A stretch of 64,000 bases of DNA, taken from Pyrinomonadaceae bacterium. Lineage in GTDB: Bacteria; Acidobacteriota; Blastocatellia; Pyrinomonadales; Pyrinomonadaceae. The position numbers and the translations under genes are program-made. A model generated the notes under the pieces. It ran no database searches, was not told the DNA's origin, and was given only the letters and a program-made list of their open reading frames with translations. This document shows positions 43,008-52,035 of the stretch, in pieces. The stretch spans positions 19,430 through 83,429 of the forward strand of contig JAVEDE010000022.1 in NCBI GenBank assembly GCA_030841105.1. Reading direction: 5' to 3'. Every line of letters begins with the position of its first letter. Positions within the stretch are counted from its first letter, which is position 1.

Positions 43008-45413
43008 ATGAATCACAAAGAGTGCCCGCGCTCCGGCAGTGGCCGGAGTTTGTCGTCTGTTTTGCTCGCCTTCATCGTCGCCGCCTTAGCGTTCGCGGCC
43101 GTCGCCTGTTCCAATCCCGAAAAAGCTAAAGCCGAACACGTCGCGCGCGGCGAAGCCTACCTGACCGACAAGAAGTTTCAGGAGGCGTCGCTCGAATTCC
43201 GCAACGCCGTCCAGATTGACGACAAGTTGGGGCAGGCGCACTGGGGGTTGGCGCGCGCCTACGAGGGCATGGAGCAGTACTCGCAAGCCTTCGAGGAGTT
43301 GCGCCGCGCCGTCGCGCTCGACGCCAACAACCTCGAAGCGCGCGTGCGTCTCGGCAACTACTACGTGCTGGCCTACCAGCAGACCAAAGACGAAAAGCTC
43401 CGCGACGAGGCGCAGCGGCTCGTCGAAGAGGTCTTGCAGAAAGACCCGAACAACATCGAGGGCTACATCCTGCGCGGCAGCGTCCTCTACGCCACCGGCA
43501 AGCGCGAAGAGGCGTTCGCCGCCATCAACCACGCCGTCGAACTCAACCCGCAACGCGTCGAGTCTCTGATGAGCCTCGCGCTCTTTCACCGGCAGGTGAA
43601 TGAGACGGCGAAGGCCGAAGAAGTTTACAAGCGCGCGCTCTCCGTCAACGACCGCTCCGCGCTCGTCCACCTCGAATACGCCAAGTTCTTCGTCTCGCAG
43701 AACCGGCTCGACATGGCCGAGGTCGAGTTCCGCCGCGCCGTCGAAGTCGAACCGCAGAACCGCGACGCGCGCCGCACGCTCGCCAGCTTCTACCTCGTCA
43801 ACAAACAACTCGACCGCGCCGAGGAAGCCTTCAAAGCCCTCGCCGAACTCGACCGCGACCGCCCCGAAGGGCGCGCCGTGCTCGCCGATTTCTACGCCTC
43901 CGTCGGCCGCTACGACGAGGCCGCCAATCTCTACCAGCAGATCGTCAACGCCTCGCCCGACTACGCGCGCGGCCGCCACCGCCTCGCCGAGTTGATGCTC
44001 CAACGCGGCGACCAGACGGGCGCGCTGGCGCAGGTCGAAGAGGCGCTCAAGAAGAACCCGAACGACCGCGAGGGCTTGATCCTGCGCGCGCGCCTGCGGC
44101 TCAATCAGGACAAGCCGAAAGACGCTATCGAAGACCTCAAACAGGTCTTGAAGATCGAGCCGCGCGATCAGGCCGGACTCTACTTCATGGCCGAGGCCAG
44201 CTTCCGCGCCGGGCAGATGGAGCAGTCGCGCATCTACGCGGGCGACCTCGAAAAGTTTTACCCAGACTACCTGCCCGGCAAGTTGATGCAGGTGCAGATC
44301 AACCTCGCGGCGGGCGACGCGGCCAACGCGCAGCGGCTCGCGAGCGACTTGATCGCGCGTCTCGATAAGTCCGCGCCCGACGCGCGCAACTCGCCGCAAC
44401 TCCTCAACGAACTGCGCGCCAAAGCCTTGACCGCGCGCGCCACGACCTACTTGCAGGCGCAGCCGCAGAACACCTCGGCCGCCCGCGCCGACTTCACGCA
44501 GGCGCGCGACCTGATGCCGAACGCGCCCTCGTCGCACGTCAACCTCGCCGCCGTCTCGCTCGCCGAGCGCAAACCGGACGAGGCCACGCAGCACTACGAA
44601 CGCGCGCTCGCGCTCGACGCGGCCAGCTTCGACGCCTTGAACGGTTTGATCAACCTCTACGCCTCGCAGAACCGTTTTGATCAGGCGCACGCGCGCGTGG
44701 ATCAAGCCATCGCCGCGCGCCCCAACACGGCCAGCCTCTACTTCCTCAAGTCAAGCATCTACGGCAAGCAGCAGGACGCCGCGCAGGCCGAAGCGGCTCT
44801 GCGTCGCACGCTCGAACTCGACCCCTCGTTCGTCCCTGCCTTGAACGCGCTTGGCTCGCTCTACGTCAACACGAACCGCCCCGACGAGGCCATCGCCGAG
44901 TTTCGCCGCATGAGCGAGAAGCGTCCCGACGACCCGACGCCTTACATGCTCATCGGCATGGTCGAAGACGGGCGCAAGAACTACGACGCCTCGACCGAAG
45001 CCTACAAGCGCGCGTTGACCGTCAACACCGAGAACGCCTTCGCCGCCAATAACCTCGCGTGGAACTACGCCGAACACGGCAAGGGCAATCTCGATGAAGC
45101 CGTCCGGCTCGCGCAGGGCGTCGTGCAGAAGTTCCCGGAAGAGCCGGGCTACGCAGACACGCTCGGCTGGGTCTATTACAAGAAGGGCTTGCACGCCGCC
45201 GCCGTCGAGCAACTGCAAAAGGCCGTGCGGCAGACGACGGCGCGCGGCGCGGACAGCGCGCTCTATCGCTATCACCTCGGCGTCTCGCTCGCCGCTCTGG
45301 GGCGCAAGCCCGAAGCGCGGCAGCAGTTGCAGCAGGCTTTGAACACGACCAAAGGCAGCAAGCTCTCGCCGGAGAACGAGGGCGACGCGCGCAAGGCGCT
45401 CGCCTCGTTGTGA
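43008..45413 (+). CDS. TPR-repeat lipoprotein of exosortase loci (PrsT-like)
   Basis: 801 residues from ATG 43008. An N-terminal hydrophobic stretch ends in a lipobox (FAAVACSN), so the mature protein should start at a lipid-modified Cys. About 18-20 tetratricopeptide repeats follow over the whole length, for example AHWGLARAYEGMEQYSQAFE, AEVEFRRAVEVEPQNRDARR and DALNGLINLYASQNRFDQAH. Length and context match the PEP-CTERM system TPR lipoprotein PrsT. It probably acts as an assembly scaffold in the periplasm for the polymerase or export complex. An in-frame TTG 48 bases upstream is less likely as start. The gap 42732-43007 before it contains only a short frame without features. Confidence 0.85.
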   Translation: MNHKECPRSGSGRSLSSVLLAFIVAALAFAAVACSNPEKAKAEHVARGEAYLTDKKFQEASLEFRNAVQIDDKLGQAHWGLARAYEGMEQYSQAFEELRRAVALDANNLEARVRLGNYYVLAYQQTKDEKLRDEAQRLVEEVLQKDPNNIEGYILRGSVLYATGKREEAFAAINHAVELNPQRVESLMSLALFHRQVNETAKAEEVYKRALSVNDRSALVHLEYAKFFVSQNRLDMAEVEFRRAVEVEPQNRDARRTLASFYLVNKQLDRAEEAFKALAELDRDRPEGRAVLADFYASVGRYDEAANLYQQIVNASPDYARGRHRLAELMLQRGDQTGALAQVEEALKKNPNDREGLILRARLRLNQDKPKDAIEDLKQVLKIEPRDQAGLYFMAEASFRAGQMEQSRIYAGDLEKFYPDYLPGKLMQVQINLAAGDAANAQRLASDLIARLDKSAPDARNSPQLLNELRAKALTARATTYLQAQPQNTSAARADFTQARDLMPNAPSSHVNLAAVSLAERKPDEATQHYERALALDAASFDALNGLINLYASQNRFDQAHARVDQAIAARPNTASLYFLKSSIYGKQQDAAQAEAALRRTLELDPSFVPALNALGSLYVNTNRPDEAIAEFRRMSEKRPDDPTPYMLIGMVEDGRKNYDASTEAYKRALTVNTENAFAANNLAWNYAEHGKGNLDEAVRLAQGVVQKFPEEPGYADTLGWVYYKKGLHAAAVEQLQKAVRQTTARGADSALYRYHLGVSLAALGRKPEARQQLQQALNTTKGSKLSPENEGDARKALASL

Positions 45414-45449
45414 GCCGGAAGATTGTGTGATTTGAAAGAGGGTTGAACT

Positions 45450-47069
45450 ATGAGTGTCGAATTTCGTCAGAGGAAGCCGGGCGAGTACGCGTCCATTCTG
45501 TGGAAGCGCAAGTGGCTCATCATACTCCCGGCCATCGTCGTCTCGTTCGCCGTCGCCATCGTCGTGTGGCGTCTGCCGAATGTCTACCAGTCGAGCACGC
45601 TGTTGACGGTGCGCCCCTCGAACATCATGGAGGGGATCGTGCCGCAGATGTCCGACGACGATCTCACCATCCGCATCAACGCCATCGGGCAAGAGGTCTT
45701 CAGCCGTTCGTCGCTCGAACCGCTGATCGTCACCTACAACCTCTACGCCGCCGAGCGCGGGCGTGGCGAGCCGATGGAAGTCCTCGTCGAGCGCATGGCG
45801 AAGAAGGACACCAGCATCGAGGTCAACAAGAGCCGCAACGACATCACCAACGGCTTCATCCTCACGTACAAAGGCCCCGACCCCTACGTTACGCAGAAGG
45901 TCACTTCCAACCTCGCGTCCAAATACGTGGACGAGCAGACCAAGCAGCAATCGCGCGGCGCGGTCGAGACGGCCGATTTTCTTCAGAAGCAACTCGATCA
46001 GGCGAAAGGCGAACTCGACTCTATTGACAAGCAGCGGCTGCAAACCTTACAGGCAAACATCAACAACCTGCCCACGCAGGCCACTTCGCTCGTCACGAAT
46101 CTGAGCGGACTCTACGAACAGCAGAAGGCCTACATCTCCGACATCGGCCGCCTGCGCGATCAGAAGACGATGCTCTCCACCCAACTCGGCGACATCGAAA
46201 AGCAGTTTCAGGTGGACAAGGAAGACGTGGTCGAGACGCTGACCGATCCGAAGACGACGCCCGCGTGGGCCGAACTCTCCAAGCGCGAATCGCAACTCGA
46301 CTCCGAGTTGCAGAACATGCTGACGGTCTTGAAGCCGAAAAACCCGGACGTGGTCGCCAAGCGGCAGGAACTCGCCGCCGTCCTGCGCAGCAAGCAGGAG
46401 TTGACGGACGACTGGAAGAACCGTATCGCGGAGAAGACGAAGCGCGTCGAGCGTCGCGTAGACCCGCGCGCCTCCACGATCAGGGCTAACATTCAGGGCT
46501 TGGACGGCGAGATCGCGCGGCAGGAGAAACTGCTCGCGCAAACGAGCGCGCAGATCAGTTCGGTGCAAGGTCAACTGAGCCGCGTCCCCCAAACCGAAGT
46601 CACACTCGGTTCGCTGGATCGCGAATATCAGACGAAGAAGGCGACTTACGACGACCTGTTGGTGAAGAAGCAGAAGTCCGATCTCAACGTCGCCGCCCTC
46701 GGCGCGGCGCAGAATACGACGATTCAGGTGATTGACCCTGCTAGTCTGCCGGTGCGCCCCGTCGCGCCGAAGCGTCCGCTCCTCATCGCGCTCGGCCTCG
46801 CGCTCGGCCTTGCGGTCGGCTTGGCGTTCGCCGCCGCCTTCGAGGTGCCGCGCCTGCTGACGATTCAGACGGTCGAGGACGCGCGCCACTACACGGGGCT
46901 GCCCGTCCTCATCTCCGTGCCCGAACTGCTGACCGCGAAGGAGCAGCGTCGCGCCCGCGTGCGCCGTTTGGCGACGGCCTTCGCCGGTATCGCGCTCACC
47001 GTCGCCAGCATCCCCGCGCTCGCCTTCGCCTTGAGGTTCTCGCGCGTCTTCGATCTGTTCGTCTCTTGA
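45450..47069 (+). CDS. Polysaccharide chain-length determinant (Wzz/GNVR family)
   Basis: 539 residues. The N-terminal Wzz domain has GEYASILWKRKWLIILPAIV with the first membrane helix (~18-43) and the LTVRPSNIMEGIVPQ loop. A long periplasmic coiled coil (~165-430) follows, with YQTKKATYDDLLVKKQKSDL before the Pro-rich PVRPVAPKRP and the second helix (~448-470). A third hydrophobic segment (~505-530) near the end is extra compared with ordinary Wzz proteins. It sets chain length and couples to the BY-kinase encoded two genes later. The stop codon lies directly at the edge of heptad hairpin C. Confidence 0.9.
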   Translation: MSVEFRQRKPGEYASILWKRKWLIILPAIVVSFAVAIVVWRLPNVYQSSTLLTVRPSNIMEGIVPQMSDDDLTIRINAIGQEVFSRSSLEPLIVTYNLYAAERGRGEPMEVLVERMAKKDTSIEVNKSRNDITNGFILTYKGPDPYVTQKVTSNLASKYVDEQTKQQSRGAVETADFLQKQLDQAKGELDSIDKQRLQTLQANINNLPTQATSLVTNLSGLYEQQKAYISDIGRLRDQKTMLSTQLGDIEKQFQVDKEDVVETLTDPKTTPAWAELSKRESQLDSELQNMLTVLKPKNPDVVAKRQELAAVLRSKQELTDDWKNRIAEKTKRVERRVDPRASTIRANIQGLDGEIARQEKLLAQTSAQISSVQGQLSRVPQTEVTLGSLDREYQTKKATYDDLLVKKQKSDLNVAALGAAQNTTIQVIDPASLPVRPVAPKRPLLIALGLALGLAVGLAFAAAFEVPRLLTIQTVEDARHYTGLPVLISVPELLTAKEQRRARVRRLATAFAGIALTVASIPALAFALRFSRVFDLFVS

Positions 47070-47070
47070 G

Positions 47071-47155
47071 AGTGATGAGTGATGAGTGATGGGTGATGAG
47101 TAAAAAACAAAGCGTCATTCTCTTACTCATTACCCATCACTCATCACTCGTCACT
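47071..47155. repeat. Heptad-repeat inverted repeat C (AGTGATG type)
   Basis: The left arm (47071-47103) is AGTGATG, AGTGATG, AGTGATG, GGTGATG, AGTAA. The right arm (47123-47155) is its reverse complement with two differences. The 19-base loop contains AAAACAAAGCG, similar to the loop of element B. It fills most of the gap between Wzz and ATPase genes. Confidence 0.92.
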
Positions 47156-47173
47156 TCCGCCGGAGGTTGAGAG

Positions 47174-48262
47174 TTGTACAAAGAGTTCTACGGTCTCAAA
47201 GAACTGCCGTTCGCGCTGACGCCCGACCCGCGCTTCATCTACTTCACGCCTTCGCACACGGAGGCGATGGCGAATTTGCATTACGGCATTGAGAGCGGCA
47301 AGGGCTTGATCGTCGTGACGGGCGAAGTGGGCACGGGCAAGACGACCATCCTGCGCTGGATGATGCAGCGGCTCGACCGCACCGTGCTCGTCGGCTACAT
47401 CTTCAACCCGCGCCTCACCGTCCCCGAATTCTATCAACACGTCGCGCGCCTCTTCGACGTGCAGGAGTGGGAGAACAAGTCGGAACTTCTCTTCGCCCTC
47501 GGCAAAACTCTGGAAGCACGCCACGCGCGCGGCCTGCGCACCGTGCTCATCATTGACGAGGCGCACGGGCTTTCGACCTCCGTGCTCGAAGAGATCAGGC
47601 TGCTCTCGAACTTCGAGTCCGACGCCGCCAAGCAGTTGCAGATCGTCCTCACCGGCCAACCCGAACTGCGCGACGTGCTGAACAACCCAGACCTCCGGCA
47701 GTTGAAACAGCGCGTCGCCTTGCGCTGCGAGATCAAACCGCTGCCGAACATCGAGGAGACGGAGCGTTACGTCAAAGCGCGCTTGCTGGTGGCGGGCGCG
47801 GCGCGCACGGACATCTTCTCGCCCGGCGCGATTGACTACATCTTTCGCTGCGCCGCAGGCATCCCGCGCCAGATCAACAACCTCTGCGATAACGCGATGC
47901 TGACGGGCTACGCCTCCGGACTGCACACGATCTCGCGCGCCGTGATCGAAGAGGTCGCAGACACGTTCGACATGCTGCCGGACGCGCGCAACAGCCGGCT
48001 TTCAATCGAGGAACAGGAGTCGCCCGCGCGCATCTTCAACGCGCAGGGGCGCGCCGAGTTGTGGTCTGCGGGCGGCAGCACGGCGCAGGCGACGGCAGTT
48101 GACGAGGCCGCGGCGCGGCACTCGTCAACGGAACATTCTTCGGCGCACGACGACGACGACGCGCGCGAAGACGAGTTGGATGAAACACACGCCACGCCCG
48201 CGCCCGATGTGAACGACATCGGCGCGGCCTTCCGGCGTTGGGACGTGATGGGAGATAGGTGA
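47174..48262 (+). CDS. ExeA-type ATPase of exosortase loci
   Basis: 362 residues, TTG start at 47174 with GCCGGAGG upstream. AAA-type domain with Walker A GEVGTGKTT (~49-57), Walker B VLIIDEAHGLS (~123-133) and a sensor region QIVLTGQPELRDVL. MYKEFYGLKELPFALTPDPR is the typical start of ExeA/GspA-like ATPases and of the 'putative secretion ATPase, PEP-CTERM locus' subfamily. The C-terminal ~80 residues are low-complexity and acidic (HDDDDAREDELDE), without the membrane segment seen in full GspA. It probably works in the cytosol on assembly or regulation of polymer export. The stop overlaps the next start (TGATG). Confidence 0.88.
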   Translation: MYKEFYGLKELPFALTPDPRFIYFTPSHTEAMANLHYGIESGKGLIVVTGEVGTGKTTILRWMMQRLDRTVLVGYIFNPRLTVPEFYQHVARLFDVQEWENKSELLFALGKTLEARHARGLRTVLIIDEAHGLSTSVLEEIRLLSNFESDAAKQLQIVLTGQPELRDVLNNPDLRQLKQRVALRCEIKPLPNIEETERYVKARLLVAGAARTDIFSPGAIDYIFRCAAGIPRQINNLCDNAMLTGYASGLHTISRAVIEEVADTFDMLPDARNSRLSIEEQESPARIFNAQGRAELWSAGGSTAQATAVDEAAARHSSTEHSSAHDDDDAREDELDETHATPAPDVNDIGAAFRRWDVMGDR

Positions 48263-49404
48263 TGGGCAGAGTTTACGAAGCATTGAAGCGCGCGGCCGAC
48301 AACGGCGGCGCGAACCCGAAGAGCACGGACGACGCGACGACACGCCGCTCCGCTAACGCGACGACGGCGACCACCGCCGCCGTTGATGACGAAGGGGAGG
48401 TGGTGACGCTCGTCACTGAAACTCCCGCCGTCTCAGCGAACGGTCACGCGAACGGTAACGCGAACGGCAACGCGAACGGCGGCGGTCATCATGCCGCGCC
48501 GGAAGTCGTCCTCAGTCGCACGTCCGCACTCTTCAACGCGCCCGGCAGTCAGGCGCACGTTTCAGCGTCCGCTGAGCAAAGCGATGCAGCCACGGTCGGG
48601 TCGGCACTCCCCGGCGGGCAGGCTTCGCGTGTTGCTGGGGCAACGGCGGACGCTGTCAGTTCGACGCGCGCGTTGGAGTTTCCCACCGTGGAAATTTCCC
48701 ACGCGCGCGTCGAACCACACCTCATCGCCATCACCGACCCGCGCTCGCCGCACGCCGAGCAATATCGCGCCCTGCGCACGCGCGTCCTGCACGCGGGCGA
48801 GAAGCGGCACATACAGGCCATCGTCGTCTCCAGCGCGGGCGTGATGGAGGGCAAGACCGTCACGGCCTTGAACCTCGCGTGGCTACTCGCGCAGACCGAC
48901 GGCGTGCGCGCGCTCCTGATTGACGGCGACTTGCGCAACCCCTGCGCCGCCGACTACCTCGGCATTGACGCGCCCGCCGGTCTCTCCGAAGTGCTCGCGG
49001 GCGAGACGACGCTCGCCGAGGCGATCATCAAACTCGAACCCTCCGGGCTGCACCTGTTGCCGGGCGGAACTGTCCGCGACAACGTGGCCGAGATTCTCTC
49101 CGGCCCGAAGTTCAGTTCGCTGCTCGCCGAACTGCGCCGCATGTTCGACTACATCATCATAGACGCGCCGCCGCTCGGCATTTTCACAGACGCCACCGTG
49201 CTCATCGGCCGCGCCGACGGCGCGCTGATGGTCGTGCGCTCCGGCAAGACGCGTTACGCCGCGCTCGACCGCGTGCTCGAACCGCTCCCGCGCGAACGCC
49301 TCCTCGGCATCGTCCTCAACGGCGCGGACGACAACAAAGACGACAGCAGCAGCTATTACCAACGCCGCTACTATCGCAAAGAAACAGTGACGAGTGACAA
49401 GTGA
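48262..49404 (+). CDS. CpsD/CapB-type tyrosine kinase (BY-kinase)
   Basis: 380 residues from ATG 48262 (MGRVYEALKRA, a family-typical start); GTG at 48259 is an alternative. The first ~140 residues are low-complexity (Asn-Gly-Ala repeats). Kinase motifs: SSAGVMEGKTVTALNLAWLL as Walker A (~189-208), LLIDGDLRNP as Walker A' (~217) and YIIIDAPPLGIFTD as Walker B (~296). The Walker A loop has Val-Met where most BY-kinases have Pro-Gly. The tail carries a tyrosine cluster (YYQRRYYRK) for autophosphorylation, as in CpsD/Wzc. It should regulate Wzz-dependent polymer length. The last residues TVTSDK and the stop are coded by heptad repeat D. Confidence 0.9.
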   Translation: MGRVYEALKRAADNGGANPKSTDDATTRRSANATTATTAAVDDEGEVVTLVTETPAVSANGHANGNANGNANGGGHHAAPEVVLSRTSALFNAPGSQAHVSASAEQSDAATVGSALPGGQASRVAGATADAVSSTRALEFPTVEISHARVEPHLIAITDPRSPHAEQYRALRTRVLHAGEKRHIQAIVVSSAGVMEGKTVTALNLAWLLAQTDGVRALLIDGDLRNPCAADYLGIDAPAGLSEVLAGETTLAEAIIKLEPSGLHLLPGGTVRDNVAEILSGPKFSSLLAELRRMFDYIIIDAPPLGIFTDATVLIGRADGALMVVRSGKTRYAALDRVLEPLPRERLLGIVLNGADDNKDDSSSYYQRRYYRKETVTSDK

Positions 49405-49480
49405 CAAGCACAGACGGGTGATAAGCGAAAGACAAGTTCTTAGTTTTAACTTGTCACTTGTCACTTGTCACTCGTCACTT
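49386..49480. repeat. Heptad-repeat inverted repeat D, with diverged left arm
   Basis: The left arm (49386-49408) is AGTGACG, AGTGACA, AGTGACA, AG and then loses the pattern. The right arm (49448-49480) carries ACTTGTC-type heptamers over 33 bases. The outer 23 bases pair perfectly. The left arm lies within the 3' end of the kinase gene and provides its stop. Confidence 0.9.
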
Positions 49481-49494
49481 CCGAAGGAGATTGA

Positions 49495-50886
49495 TTGAGT
49501 TCGACGCGCCGTTTCAACGCCCGCACGCTGTTGCTGATACTCGCCGAAGCATTGCTCATGTTCGGCGGGATGGTGGCGGCTGCGGAGATTCGGCTCGGCA
49601 CGCAGGACGCCTACTACGAACTCGTCGCCCGCAACGGCTTCTACAAGGCCGCGCTCGCCACCGCCTTCTGCCTCGGCGCGTTCTACCTCTACGACCTCTA
49701 CGATTTCGTCGTCATGCACGACCGGCGCGAACTCGTCCTGCGTCTCATACAGGCTTTGGGTCTCGCGTGGATCGCGCTGGCGATAGTCTTCTACATGCTG
49801 CCGCAGTTGATGCTCGGCCGCGGCATCTCGCTCATCGCGCTCCCGCTCGCGCTCGGCCTGATGGTCGCGTGGCGCGTCTCGATCCACTGGCTGCTCGGCC
49901 ACCCTCTGGTCGGCGAACGCATCTTGATCGTCGGTTCGGGCACGGCCGCCATCGAGATCGCGCGCGAAGTTTTAGACCGACGCGACGCAGGCTATCGCAT
50001 CGTCGGCTTCGTGGACAACGACCCCGCGCTCGTCGGCCGCAGCATCATCAACCCGCGCGTGATCGGCGTGACGACCGACATGGCCGAGATCGTCCGCCGC
50101 GAAAACATTGATCGGATCATCGTCGCGCAGGGCGAGCGGCGCGGGCAGTTCCCGACCAAGCAACTGCTCGACCTCTCGCTCGGCGGCAACGTCGCCATCG
50201 AAGAGGGCGCGTCGTTTTACGAGCGCACGACGGGGCGCGTCCACCTGCACATGATGCGGCCGTCTTGGCTCATCTTTTCGGGGCGCGGGCGGCAGGCGCG
50301 GCTCTCCGGCGTGACGCGCACGTTCCTGCACCGCGGCGTCGCGCTCCTCGGCGCGCTCGTCTCGCTGCCCATCGCGCTCCTCGCCGCGCTTTTGATCAAA
50401 CTCGAATCGCCCGGCCCCGCGCTCTACCGGCAGGAGCGGGTCGGCAAGAACGGCCGCCCGTTCACGATCATGAAGTTTCGCTCGATGCGACTCGACGCCG
50501 AAAAGGACGGCCCCGTCTGGGCGCAGACGGGCGACGACCGCACGACGCGCGTCGGGCGCGTCATACGCAAAATTCGCGTGGACGAGATTCCGCAGTTCTG
50601 GAACATCCTCAAAGGCGAGATGAACTTCGTCGGCCCGCGCCCCGAACGCCCGCACTTCGTCGCGCAACTCGCCGAGGAGATTCCGTTCTACGAACAGCGC
50701 CATTTGATCCCGCCGGGGCTGACCGGCTGGGCGCAGATCAAATACCCCTACGGCTCGTCCATCGAGGACGCGCGCCAGAAGTTGCAATACGATCTCTACT
50801 ACATCAAGAACCAGAGCCTCGTGCTCGACGCGGTGATCCTGTTCGAGACGGTCAAGACGATCCTGTTCGGCCGCGGCGCGCGCTGA
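49495..50886 (+). CDS. Polyprenyl-phosphate sugar-1-phosphate transferase (EpsB/WcaJ type)
   Basis: 463 residues, TTG start at 49495 after GAAGGAG. Four or five membrane helices (~1-125), a CoA-binding-like Rossmann region (~135-250; LIVGSGTAAIEIAREVLDRR, VGFVDNDPALVGRS), one helix (~270-300) and the Bac_transf catalytic domain: SPGPALYRQERVGKNGRPF, IMKFRSMRLDAEKDGPVW, IRKIRVDEIPQFWNILKGEM, GPRPERPHF, PGLTGWAQIKYPYG. It starts the repeat unit by loading a sugar phosphate onto undecaprenyl phosphate. The architecture matches the exosortase-linked EpsB family. Confidence 0.93.
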   Translation: MSSTRRFNARTLLLILAEALLMFGGMVAAAEIRLGTQDAYYELVARNGFYKAALATAFCLGAFYLYDLYDFVVMHDRRELVLRLIQALGLAWIALAIVFYMLPQLMLGRGISLIALPLALGLMVAWRVSIHWLLGHPLVGERILIVGSGTAAIEIAREVLDRRDAGYRIVGFVDNDPALVGRSIINPRVIGVTTDMAEIVRRENIDRIIVAQGERRGQFPTKQLLDLSLGGNVAIEEGASFYERTTGRVHLHMMRPSWLIFSGRGRQARLSGVTRTFLHRGVALLGALVSLPIALLAALLIKLESPGPALYRQERVGKNGRPFTIMKFRSMRLDAEKDGPVWAQTGDDRTTRVGRVIRKIRVDEIPQFWNILKGEMNFVGPRPERPHFVAQLAEEIPFYEQRHLIPPGLTGWAQIKYPYGSSIEDARQKLQYDLYYIKNQSLVLDAVILFETVKTILFGRGAR

Positions 50887-50932
50887 GAAGCACGCGCCCC
50901 GGTCGCCAAGCAGTTTTCCAGAGGTACACGAA

Positions 50933-51847
50933 ATGAAAATCCACACGATGAAGTTGACGACGCTTGCCCTCGCGGGTCTCATGCTGACGGGCGGGACGAC
51001 GGGTTTCGCCCGAGCGGCCGCCGCTGCTGCGCAGGAGAAGGACAAGAAGAAGTCCGAGCAGAAGACGCGGCCGCGCACGACCGGCACGACGACCGCCGCC
51101 GCCCCGCCGTTGACTGACGGCGCGGGGCAGCCGGTAACCACGGCGGGCGAGCGGCTCGAACCGGACGACACGAGCGCGCCGCCGCGCGCCGACGTGCCGG
51201 AGGCGACGCTGGCGAACCGGCGCGAGACGCTCTCGGAAGAGGAGTCGGCCGTCGTGCCCTATTACAACAACTTCATGGCGTCGTACCGGCTCGGCCCCGA
51301 AGACGTGATCTCGGTCACGGTCTTCAACCTCGACCGCTACTCGAAGGCGGGCATCACCATCCCGCCCGACGCCGTCATCTCGCACCCGCTCATCCCCGAA
51401 GGCGTCTTCGTCGGCGGGAAGACGACCAAGCAGGTCGCCGACGAGATCACGAAGAAGCTCGATGAGTATGTCATTGATCCGAAAGTGACGGTCTCGCTCG
51501 ACAAGGCGCAGTCGGCGGTTTTCTGGGTGGTGGGCGACGTGGCGCAGCCGGGCATCCGCCCGATGTCGCGCCGCCTCTCGGTGACGGAAGCGCTCGCGCT
51601 CTCCGGCGGCGTGCTCGACACGGGCAACAAGAAGAAGGTGATGGTGATGCGCCGACAGGCCAACGGCTTCTTGCAGCCGACGATCATTGACGTGGCCGCC
51701 ATCGAGAAGGGGCGGATGCCGGACAACTATTTTCTCAACCCCGGCGATCAGATCATCGTCCCCGGCAACCGCATGAAGAACGTGCAGAAAATTTTGAGCC
51801 TTCTGCCCGTCGTCAGTTTCTTCCGCATCTTCACGGGAGGATTTTAA
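50933..51847 (+). CDS. Polysaccharide export protein (Wza/SLBB family)
   Basis: 304 residues. N-terminal signal peptide (~6-28) without a lipobox Cys, unlike Wza of E. coli. A Lys/Thr/Pro-rich segment follows, then the Poly_export domain (~115-195; SYRLGPEDVISVTVFNLDRY, TKQVADEITKKLDEYVIDPK) and one SLBB domain (~195-265; FWVVGDVAQPGIRPM, TEALALSGGVLDTG). It ends with a short hydrophobic, aromatic tail (LLPVVSFFRIFTGGF), which could reach the outer membrane. It forms the outer-membrane channel of the exopolysaccharide exporter. Confidence 0.92.
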   Translation: MKIHTMKLTTLALAGLMLTGGTTGFARAAAAAAQEKDKKKSEQKTRPRTTGTTTAAAPPLTDGAGQPVTTAGERLEPDDTSAPPRADVPEATLANRRETLSEEESAVVPYYNNFMASYRLGPEDVISVTVFNLDRYSKAGITIPPDAVISHPLIPEGVFVGGKTTKQVADEITKKLDEYVIDPKVTVSLDKAQSAVFWVVGDVAQPGIRPMSRRLSVTEALALSGGVLDTGNKKKVMVMRRQANGFLQPTIIDVAAIEKGRMPDNYFLNPGDQIIVPGNRMKNVQKILSLLPVVSFFRIFTGGF

Positions 51848-51848
51848 G

Positions 51849-52035
51849 AAACGATGAACGCAGCACGCGGAACGATGAACGCCGCAAGGCAAGCCGTCGC
51901 GCTACGAGCCGCGCGGCTTCGTTCGTCGCCCCGCGTTCCGCGTGTCGCTCTTTCCGTTCATCGCTCATCGTCCGTCATCCATCGTTTCGTCGTTGCGCTC
52001 TTACTGCTTACCGCTTACTGCTTACTGCTTACCGC
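51849..52035. repeat. Heptad-repeat element K inside a coding region
   Basis: 51849-51885 holds units such as AAACGAT, GAACGCA, GAACGAT, GAACGCC. 51933-51990 carries partly complementary words (CGTTCCGCGTG, TCATCGCTCATCGTC, ATCGTTTC). Directly after this, 52001-52035 is a clean array of five heptamers: TTACTGC, TTACCGC, TTACTGC, TTACTGC, TTACCGC. All of it lies within the first 60 codons of the Ycf48-like gene. Confidence 0.88.

Noticed and set aside
47071..47155. Heptad hairpins as ordinary intrinsic terminators
   Set aside because: Stems are far longer than usual, no T-run follows them, and several lie between genes that overlap functionally in one run; termination remains possible but is not supported by the usual pattern.
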